Made by a program: the position numbers and the translations under genes. The notes under the pieces were generated by a model. It worked only from the letters and a program-made list of their open reading frames with translations. It searched no databases and had not been told where the DNA came from. A DNA stretch of 64,000 bases from an uncultured Prevotella sp. (GTDB lineage: Bacteria; Bacteroidota; Bacteroidia; Bacteroidales; Bacteroidaceae), in assembly GCA_900315545.1 (NCBI GenBank), contig OMZM01000006.1:17615-81614 (forward strand), read 5' to 3'. This document shows, piece by piece, positions 54,323 to 64,000 of the stretch. The first letter of the stretch is position 1. Every line of letters starts with the position of its first letter.

Positions 54323-55972
54323 TTAAAAGTTATAATTATACGACAGCGTAAAACCTTTCTGCGCCGGCACATAACGGCAGACACCACCAGAGCAGTTGAA
54401 GCCTGCGCGCGTACGTCCATAGCCTACGGCAAGACGGTGCGAGCCTGTGTTGAACGTAACGAGTCCTTGATAGTAGTGCAGGTTGGTTTCGCCTACATTG
54501 TACATATCGCTGATAGTGAACATCCAGTGAGGCACTACCGACAGCTCGAGCAGTCCATAAATCCAGTCGCCTTCGTCCTCGCCTGTCTGCAAATACTGTG
54601 CTTCGCCACGCAAAGTCAAGTTCTTGTTAAACTTGTTCTTTGCATCTACGATGAATATGTTTGAGCGAATCTTGTCTCCATGTCCCTCTACGACAGCCTT
54701 GTTGTAGAACTGGTTCATGTACATGAAGTTGAGGCTGAATGTCTTTGTGAAACGTTTTGATATCTGAAGGTTGATATCCTGATACAGCATGCCACCCCAT
54801 TTCCAGAACGATGAGCCGTAGCCGTCTGTACCCATAAGGTTGGCTGCGTCGCCGCCGAGCAGCCCTGCTCGGTCGTTGCGGTCAATCTTCTCCACGTGAG
54901 AGAAGTTCACTTTCACGCTTGTGCCATACTTGCCGCCAAGTGTTGTGCCTTTCTTGAAAAGATAGCCAAACTCGGCTTGATATGCCCATTCGCCATTTGG
55001 GTTTGTAGCGTATGGGTAAAGTGCAGCAAGTGCGTATGTGTGGTCGAGAGTAAACGCAGGGAGGTGGTTGATGAACGATGATGTTCCGTTCATGTTTCTA
55101 CGGCTGCGGAACGACATGTTGTCTGAGCGCTTGGCCTGCAACAAGATACTCATTCCTCGCTTAGAATAGCTTGCCGACAGCATAGCAACATTACCCTTGC
55201 GGTAAATGTATCCATTATCGAACGACGGGTCCTGTGTCTTCTGTGCATATTCTGCCAAGATATTGAGGCCGCCTTTCTGCAAACGGATGCGGGCATCCCA
55301 AGCATTGACGTCGAGCGGAAGGTTCAATTTGTGCGTAGCATCTGCCATGATGTCCTCGTCGGACTCATGCTTGTTGACATAAGAACCGCCAATGGTAAGA
55401 TAAGTACCACTGTTCGACAGTCCCTTAAACCACTCGTCAAGACTTATTTCCATGTCTGCACCCGACACCCATGAGTCGTTGTGAGCCCAGTAGCGACGCT
55501 GCTGACCGGTGAGTCCCTTTATCTGCAATCCCTTTACAGGACGCACTGTTATGCGGGCACCAAGCAACGAGTTGTCGATACCGAGAGCACGCTCTTCGTA
55601 TGTACGGAAGATAAATCCCGAACCAAACTGGTCGTAGAAGTTACCAACCGTAACGTCAAAGTTCTCTGCATGGAATTTGGCATAGATATTTGCAAGTCCC
55701 CATCCTTTGAAATCGTTTTCAAAACCTGGCAACGGGAAGCGCAGGAACTCTACTCTTGCACCTGCATCAAGATGCTTGCTACCAACTTGCACATCAGCGT
55801 AGGTGTTTGTCAGTCCCCAATGGCTTGTTTCCTGTGTGCCTATCTTCTCATCGTCCTGCGGAATGAGCACGTCGCTCTGAATACTTCCACTGACAGTTAC
55901 CTTGTTGTCCTGTGCATTTGCCATGCCGCACGACAGTAAGACCGCAGCGATAAATACGTGTACACGCTTCAT
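54323..55972 (-). CDS. DUF6029 family outer-membrane porin-like protein
   Basis: 549 residues from the Met at 55972 (MKRVHVFIAAVLLSCGMANA signal peptide); the extra upstream residues of the open frame are not signal-like. The body is a long series of amphipathic strands (VTVSGSIQSDVLIPQDDEK, KFHAENFDVTVGNFYDQFGS, closing GFTLSYNYNF with terminal Phe), typical of a porin-size barrel. I recognise it as DUF6029, and I recall such genes next to Omp28 and thioredoxin genes in Bacteroidales. Role unproven; a channel or receptor for the secreted redox system is a plausible inference. Confidence 0.85.
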   Translation of the reverse strand: MKRVHVFIAAVLLSCGMANAQDNKVTVSGSIQSDVLIPQDDEKIGTQETSHWGLTNTYADVQVGSKHLDAGARVEFLRFPLPGFENDFKGWGLANIYAKFHAENFDVTVGNFYDQFGSGFIFRTYEERALGIDNSLLGARITVRPVKGLQIKGLTGQQRRYWAHNDSWVSGADMEISLDEWFKGLSNSGTYLTIGGSYVNKHESDEDIMADATHKLNLPLDVNAWDARIRLQKGGLNILAEYAQKTQDPSFDNGYIYRKGNVAMLSASYSKRGMSILLQAKRSDNMSFRSRRNMNGTSSFINHLPAFTLDHTYALAALYPYATNPNGEWAYQAEFGYLFKKGTTLGGKYGTSVKVNFSHVEKIDRNDRAGLLGGDAANLMGTDGYGSSFWKWGGMLYQDINLQISKRFTKTFSLNFMYMNQFYNKAVVEGHGDKIRSNIFIVDAKNKFNKNLTLRGEAQYLQTGEDEGDWIYGLLELSVVPHWMFTISDMYNVGETNLHYYQGLVTFNTGSHRLAVGYGRTRAGFNCSGGVCRYVPAQKGFTLSYNYNF

Positions 55973-56066
55973 AATTATTATATATCTTTTTAAACGTGCA
56001 TGATGTAGAAGCAGCAAAGCCACTCCTACATCCCTGCATTTCTACAATGTTATCTTCTCGTACGAA

Positions 56067-56555
56067 TCACTTTATTAGTTCTCGCACTTTTTCTATGAGT
56101 TCTATTTCTGCACCGTCGGTGTAGCCATTGTGCTTGTAGACAATGTTACCATCGCCGTCGCACACTATAACATAAGGTATCATCTGTATTCCCAGTGCGC
56201 GCTTGAAGTCGCTGTTTGGGTCGAGCAACACGTCATATTCCCAACCGTGATTGTCTACCAGAGGCTTTACCTTATTTATATTCTGTGCCACGTCGATAGA
56301 CACAGCATAGAGTTTCACTCCTGTTTCTTCTACCCACTCTTCGTAAACTTCGTGTATTGCATCCAGCTCACGGTTGCAAGGCTTACACCAAGTTGCAAAA
56401 AAGTCAATGATAAAAGGTTTGCCGTCGTTCGACAAAGTATCTGTCTTAACGGTCTTGCCGTCGATAGTCTTCAACGTAACTGACGGAAGCTGAGCCTGCA
56501 CTGTACCGATAATACCGAACAATGCTACTGCGATTGATATAAATAACTTCTTCAT
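56067..56555 (-). CDS. TlpA-family thiol-disulfide oxidoreductase
   Basis: 162 residues with signal peptide (MKKLFISIAVALFGIIGTVQA). One TlpA/AhpC-type thioredoxin domain: LPSVTLKTIDGKTVKTDTL, then IIDFFATWCKPCNRELDAI with the WCKPC active site near residue 56, and the cis-Pro in GIQMIPYVIV. It acts in the periplasm, probably keeping cysteines of exported proteins reduced or rearranging them. It is the first gene of the series that continues with DUF6029 and the Omp28-type CxxC proteins, which makes a shared redox pathway likely. Confidence 0.93.
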   Translation of the reverse strand: MKKLFISIAVALFGIIGTVQAQLPSVTLKTIDGKTVKTDTLSNDGKPFIIDFFATWCKPCNRELDAIHEVYEEWVEETGVKLYAVSIDVAQNINKVKPLVDNHGWEYDVLLDPNSDFKRALGIQMIPYVIVCDGDGNIVYKHNGYTDGAEIELIEKVRELIK

Positions 56556-56577
56556 AGTTTGTAAAATTTTATGGTTG

Positions 56578-56585
56578 CAAATTTA
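56578..56585 (-). promoter_or_regulatory. -7 promoter box for the TlpA/DUF6029/Omp28 cluster
   Basis: CAAATTTA on the plus strand reads TAAATTTG on the minus strand. The nearest -33 candidate (CAAA at 56609) is 23 bp away, slightly long. Confidence 0.55.
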
Positions 56586-56735
56586 ATGATAAATGCGCTT
56601 TATAATATCAAACATAAAGTTAAAAAACGTTTAAACCTACGATTTTACACATAAATGGACGCTTTTTCCTTATTATTTGACATTTATAATGCTATATTTT
56701 CACTATTCTTTCTGTATTTGTTTAATATTGGTTTA

Positions 56736-59927
<3,192 letters not shown>

Positions 59928-59949
59928 TCATTGTGTTTATATTCTGCTG

Positions 59950-59980
59950 CAAAGTTATTACTTTTTCTTCAAATAACAAA
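59950..59980 (-). promoter_or_regulatory. Promoter for the GH2 beta-galactosidase gene
   Basis: Plus-strand CAAAGTTA (59950-59957) is TAACTTTG on the minus strand; CAAA at 59977-59980 is the -33 TTTG at 19-bp spacing. Confidence 0.75.
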
Positions 59981-60090
59981 ACCATATAAAAAAGAGCAAC
60001 CGTTTCACAACGCTTGCTCTCCAAATTGGTAGAAATCGCTATTTATAATAGCATCATGAAAAATAAAAAAAATTATATTTCGTTTAGTAT

Positions 60091-60294
60091 TTACGCATCT
60101 GTTCCCCAACTGCCTAAATCATCCCAGCCTGACAAGTTTCCCCATGGGTCGTCTTCATCTTCAAATGTATTTTCGTTGGCGAAGTTATCCGACGTGGCAG
60201 GTTTCGAAGGTCCAGCCCAATCATCCATAATATCCTGCTTACCGCAGACATTTATGACGTCTATTCCCGGCTTTATATATTTCATCTTATTCAT
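60091..60294 (-). CDS. Small acidic protein of unknown function
   Basis: 67 residues. N-terminal half MNKMKYIKPGIDVINVCGKQ is mildly hydrophobic and basic, the C-terminal half is very acidic and Trp/Gly-rich (ENTFEDEDDPWGN, SGWDDLGSWGTDA). No signal peptide. A rare good ribosome-binding site, AGGAGG, lies 5 nt before the ATG at 60294 and decides this start over the Met three codons later. The gene follows the giant LRR gene by 15 nt and is surely cotranscribed. The two-part design resembles a leader plus core peptide, but no modification enzyme or transporter is adjacent, so a precursor-peptide role is speculative. Confidence 0.75.
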   Translation of the reverse strand: MNKMKYIKPGIDVINVCGKQDIMDDWAGPSKPATSDNFANENTFEDEDDPWGNLSGWDDLGSWGTDA

Positions 60295-60309
60295 ATATGC
60301 CTCCTATAT

Positions 60310-63300
60310 TTACTTGATATACACCTTCTTGCCGTTGTTGATATAGAGTCCTGGCTGTGTCGGCTTGTTCTGCAAGCGCATTCCAGAGATTGTATACCAT
60401 GCATCGTTACCTGTTGTTCGTTTTTCCTTAACTACTATGCTTGGTGCAGATGTTACGTCTGTTTCTGTATCGAAGTGGAAAGCCATACCTCTTGAGCCTA
60501 CCGACTCATAAATGGCATCTACGTCTTCCTTTGCGATGTAGCAGCGGTGTGCTGCAACTGTTGTACCTCTGTAGGGCCAGAATCCTATCATGCCCGTGCC
60601 CAGTTTTTGTTCGCGTCCTAATGTCAGCACAGTAAATGGAGTTACTTCCTTTGCTGAGAACGAGTAATGCAGTGTGCTGTTTTCCGGATTTGTTGTATCG
60701 AACGTATCATAATACATCGCATCCGTTGGGGTGGTATCCTGCGTGAATTCAGCTCTAAGCAAATTGACTTTAAGCTGTGCTTGATAAATCGCATCATCCT
60801 TGATATTGCTCCATCCGAGATACTCCGGTTCCCAGTTCTTGTGCATGGCATAGAAACCTGCCACGTGCGACAAATCCTTGCCTTCAACGCTGAATGTCTT
60901 TGCTGGTGTCGTGCCGTCTGCCTTTACGACATTCTCGAACGCAGGCACAGTCTTGACATATACAGGAGTGTTCTTCGGTATGATGTCGCCAGCCTCACCT
61001 ATCTTTATCATGTTGAGCTGCTGTTCTACCTCCGCACCTCCTCCGTGTATAATTTTTTCTATGTCTACTACTCCCGAAGCGATATAAACCTCTATACCTT
61101 CCGGCACTTCCCATTCGTAGCTTACGCATACAGTGCCTGAGTAGTAGTCTACTCCTTCACCCGATTTTGTTGCAGGGTTTATATAGAGCACGTATGGCTC
61201 AAGGTGTATCTTTGCCTTCAGGTGTCCGTATGATGCAGGCTGCGACGTACCCTCGCGGTCTATTTCCGTATCGTAGTTGTAGCGTACAATCTTGCGGTGC
61301 AGGTCAAGGTCTCCAGCCTTGTGAATTTCGCCATCATGCGTCTTCATATAGTATACGCTGTTGTCGCTTGCATCCTTCAAGTTGATAATGTCCATCTTTC
61401 CGGCATTAGAGGCAACCGTTGCGTCATAGTTGGTTCCCTCGTAGTCATACAAGTCGTCTTCCGCCGATATCTTCAAGTCTGTTATCTCCATGTCTTTGTA
61501 TGCGAACGGCAGGTAGAGCACGCAGATGTCGTTCTCGCCGTCTTCGCGCAATGCTCCCGGCACGCAGTGGTTGTCAGCACCTTCCGTATAGTAAGTGCCG
61601 TCGTCGTTCATCTTTACACCGCCCTTTATCACGTCGAGTTCGCGGAACGTGGCATTGTGTGCCCAGTTAGGGTTAGTTCCCAATACGTTTGCCGCTTTTA
61701 CCGGCGAGAGATCGAGAGTAGTGAAGCGGTTGTTGTTTATCTGCAAGTGAGTAAGGTTTGGACCAACATTCGAGAAGTCCAGGTTTCTTATCAGGTTGTC
61801 TGAGCAGAACAGACGCTTGAAGTTTGAAGAAAGATAGCTGAGGTCGATACTCTGTATAGTATTTGTGTATGTACCGCCTTCCAGTATCGTATAGTCATAG
61901 TCTACGGACTTTGTGCCTCCGTTTAGCGTCGGAACATTGTGTGGACCGACGTATGTCTTCACGAGGTATGAGCCACCGTTTACCTGAAGTTGCTGCAAGG
62001 TGTTTACATTATCTTGCGTACGTTCGTAGCCATCTGCCCATTCCGTCCATTTAGGATTTGTCCAGTTAGCACTCGGCACAGTCATGAAGTCGGCGCTGGT
62101 CAGGCGGTTACGGTGAGCAATGAACTTTATCAGCTTTGGAAGACTGTGTACACCACTCTTAATAAATGCCGAGTCGGTCATCATGCCCTGTATAAGGCTT
62201 ATTGACTCCAAATTGTTGCATCCATGTACGTCGAGCGACTCTATTAAGCTGTTTACACAACTTAATTCAATCATGTTTGAGCATCCGCTGACATTGAGTT
62301 TCTTTATCTTAGTATGTTCATAGTCCTGATTGTCGCCGTCGACACCTGTCAGGCGGAGCGCCTGCAACGCCGTACATCCGCTGACGTCTATTTCCTCCAG
62401 CTTGGTACGCTCGCTATAGAATTTCTTTGTTCCCAAATAGTTCATGCCTGAGGTTTTGTTCTCTGTATTTGTCCAACCAGTTGTCAATATATTAGGAGCC
62501 TGTGGGCGTATTCTCAGGTTCACCAGATTTGTCAGTCCGTGTGCATCGAGCTTTGTTATCGGTGTGAATCGGCAGTCGAGTCCTATCAGGTTTGTCAGGT
62601 TAGTCACGTCGAGCACTCCTTTCACTCCCGAGCCGTGAATATCGAGATAGTTCAACTGTGTCGGCGCCTTGAAAGTCTGTGTCAGCTGCTCGTCGGTAGG
62701 ATTGTCGTTCAGTCCTTCTATCACAAGATGCGTGATGTATGGATTTCCCGAAGCGTCCAGATTTTCTCCCCTGAACGTGAACTTCCGAAGGTTGGTCAGG
62801 TCTGCCGGAAGAGTATAGTTTGTGAGTGCCGGCGACTGCTTAACGTCGAGACGGAATTCACTGATATTCTTCATTGTCAGGCTCTCTACACCTATCAGTG
62901 TCAGGTCGTTGAGATATGTATATGTACTTGCGTCGAAGCTCTTGTCTTCAAGCGATGTCGCGTCGTAAACGAGTGTAGACACTTTCGGAGTTACGCCGTC
63001 GCCCATATAGAATTTTGCACCTTTGACATGAATAGAATGAAATACTATGTCCTTATATTTAGTAAGGTCTAATGTTGTTCCTGCAAGTCCGGAGTTGGTA
63101 ACGTCTATCGTAAACACGGCACTGCCTGATGGCTGTGGGTTTGGATAGGTCGGGAACGTTACCGACGTGAGGTTTGTTGCGCCAACGCACGTGAATGTCG
63201 TCAGCTTTGGGAAGTTAGCGAAATTCACTGATGTCAGGAGCGGCGTATTGTCGCACTTGAAAGTCTCCAAAGAATTTTGCGAGCCGTTAGGCAGCGTGAT

Positions 63301-63888
63301 GGATGTCAGCTGCGTATTGCTTATGTCAAGATACTTGATACTTGCACTGTTATAGTCTCCATAAGACGAACCATTGGTAAACGTCAGCGTCTTGAGATTT
63401 TTGTTCTTCGACAAGTCGAGAGTAATATTTTTTGCATTATTTGCTTTAATAGTCAGATTTTCGAGATTGGCAAAGTATTCTATTCCCTTGAAATTATCAC
63501 CAGAACTTTTGGTGTAGTTAAATTCTTTAATGTTATCACACATTGCCTTCGTCATCACTCGATTACCGCCATTGTAGTTATTTCTTACGAAAGGACGGAA
63601 ATTACTCTGTGGGAAGAAGTAGTTGACACCAATAGGTTCTGACGAACCGTTTTCACTTTCGTCCACTCCTGTCGGCAGGTCGACGGATGTGCCGGAAAGA
63701 GTAACCGTAGGCTCTTTAAGGATTATGTAGTAATCGCCTATTTTCTGTCCTTCCTCATCAAAGTCCATAAGCCACTCAAGTCCTGTTTCAGCATCGACTA
63801 CCAGCTTAGTTCCGGCTACAGTCTGTGCATTCAAGCCCATCTGTAACGATGCCAACACCAATGCTAATGTAAAAAGTCTTTTTTTCAT
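60310..63888 (-). CDS. Giant leucine-rich-repeat surface protein with T9SS-type tail
   Basis: 1192 residues with signal peptide (MKKRLFTLALVLASLQMGLN ending AQ). About residues 110-740 are leucine-rich repeats of the short type that name Thr/Asn-rich strands (LENLTIKANNAKNITLDLSK, LKTLTFTNGSSYGDYNSASI, LDISNTQLTSITLPNGSQN). The rest is beta-rich. The C-terminal YTISGMRLQNKPTQPGLYIN then NGKKVYIK is a short sorting-tail variant found on many Prevotella surface proteins. Likely an adhesin or matrix-binding protein. The window ends 112 bp upstream, and no promoter box was found there. Confidence 0.87.
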   Translation of the reverse strand: MKKRLFTLALVLASLQMGLNAQTVAGTKLVVDAETGLEWLMDFDEEGQKIGDYYIILKEPTVTLSGTSVDLPTGVDESENGSSEPIGVNYFFPQSNFRPFVRNNYNGGNRVMTKAMCDNIKEFNYTKSSGDNFKGIEYFANLENLTIKANNAKNITLDLSKNKNLKTLTFTNGSSYGDYNSASIKYLDISNTQLTSITLPNGSQNSLETFKCDNTPLLTSVNFANFPKLTTFTCVGATNLTSVTFPTYPNPQPSGSAVFTIDVTNSGLAGTTLDLTKYKDIVFHSIHVKGAKFYMGDGVTPKVSTLVYDATSLEDKSFDASTYTYLNDLTLIGVESLTMKNISEFRLDVKQSPALTNYTLPADLTNLRKFTFRGENLDASGNPYITHLVIEGLNDNPTDEQLTQTFKAPTQLNYLDIHGSGVKGVLDVTNLTNLIGLDCRFTPITKLDAHGLTNLVNLRIRPQAPNILTTGWTNTENKTSGMNYLGTKKFYSERTKLEEIDVSGCTALQALRLTGVDGDNQDYEHTKIKKLNVSGCSNMIELSCVNSLIESLDVHGCNNLESISLIQGMMTDSAFIKSGVHSLPKLIKFIAHRNRLTSADFMTVPSANWTNPKWTEWADGYERTQDNVNTLQQLQVNGGSYLVKTYVGPHNVPTLNGGTKSVDYDYTILEGGTYTNTIQSIDLSYLSSNFKRLFCSDNLIRNLDFSNVGPNLTHLQINNNRFTTLDLSPVKAANVLGTNPNWAHNATFRELDVIKGGVKMNDDGTYYTEGADNHCVPGALREDGENDICVLYLPFAYKDMEITDLKISAEDDLYDYEGTNYDATVASNAGKMDIINLKDASDNSVYYMKTHDGEIHKAGDLDLHRKIVRYNYDTEIDREGTSQPASYGHLKAKIHLEPYVLYINPATKSGEGVDYYSGTVCVSYEWEVPEGIEVYIASGVVDIEKIIHGGGAEVEQQLNMIKIGEAGDIIPKNTPVYVKTVPAFENVVKADGTTPAKTFSVEGKDLSHVAGFYAMHKNWEPEYLGWSNIKDDAIYQAQLKVNLLRAEFTQDTTPTDAMYYDTFDTTNPENSTLHYSFSAKEVTPFTVLTLGREQKLGTGMIGFWPYRGTTVAAHRCYIAKEDVDAIYESVGSRGMAFHFDTETDVTSAPSIVVKEKRTTGNDAWYTISGMRLQNKPTQPGLYINNGKKVYIK

Positions 63889-64000
63889 AATTATTATTTT
63901 TTACCCGTTGGCGGAATTAATTTAAGTTGATAAATATGAGTAAAAAGTTGCACATATCGCTGATTTTTAGTAACTTAGTGGTGTTCAAAACATTAAGTCC
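63889..64000. other. Upstream region of the giant LRR gene, no feature recognised
   Basis: AT-rich sequence with no TAnnTTTG match on the minus strand and no hairpin. The promoter may lie beyond the window. Confidence 0.5.

Overview
The window is chromosomal DNA from a Bacteroidales bacterium, most likely a Prevotella-type genus. Evidence: promoter boxes of the Bacteroidetes form (TTTG, about 19-20 bp, then TAnnTTTG), almost no Shine-Dalgarno sequences, a fused SecDF, and many surface proteins ending in the short C-terminal tails typical of type IX secretion (T9SS) cargo. Families such as DUF6242, DUF6089 and DUF6029 fit the same group. No transposase, integrase, phage or conjugation gene was seen.

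Layout. 1-5.7 kb: rhomboid protease (cut by the window edge), EEP-family phosphatase/nuclease, SecDF, then on the minus strand an ADP-ribosylglycohydrolase just downstream of tRNA-Arg(CCU). 6-8.2 kb: interspersed repeat copy 1 and a Fur-family regulator with a metal-efflux permease. 8.4-15.1 kb: outer-membrane barrel protein, GH18 enzyme, upp and pckA. 15.1-17.1 kb: an AT-rich lipoprotein gene lying between intact pckA and a decayed copy of the pckA 3' end, then repeat copy 2 and a small barrel protein. 17.3-25.5 kb: an envelope-biogenesis operon (DUF6242, DUF6089, uppS, bamA, three tandem ompH/skp genes, murI). 25.6-27.6 kb: metG. 27.8-28.2 kb: a possible small RNA and a 22-bp repeat array. 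28.4-32.3 kb: two glycosyltransferases, an M20 dipeptidase and a Cys/Lys-rich repeat protein. 32.5-40.3 kb: a small orphan gene, an M23/LysM peptidase, the DJ-1/ispD/recG operon, and nadK with an ABC exporter.

40.6-64 kb is almost entirely minus-strand and codes for surface or secreted proteins. It holds three T9SS-type proteins (two with choice-of-anchor-J-like segments, one BspA-like LRR), repeat copy 3, a cluster of three Omp28-type CxxC proteins with a TlpA thioredoxin and a DUF6029 barrel, a GH2 beta-galactosidase, a 67-residue acidic protein and a giant LRR protein.

The most unusual signal is non-coding. Three intergenic loci carry a collinear element whose core is exactly 147 bp and is bounded by 18-bp inverted repeats. 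The core has a strict 22-bp period of TCAAA/TTTGA half-sites. Two further intergenic loci have arrays of the same geometry (5-mer, 7 bp, reverse-complement 5-mer, 5 bp, four times) but with different half-sites, TTACA/TGTAA. This looks like a family of helically phased arrays that no annotated feature explains.
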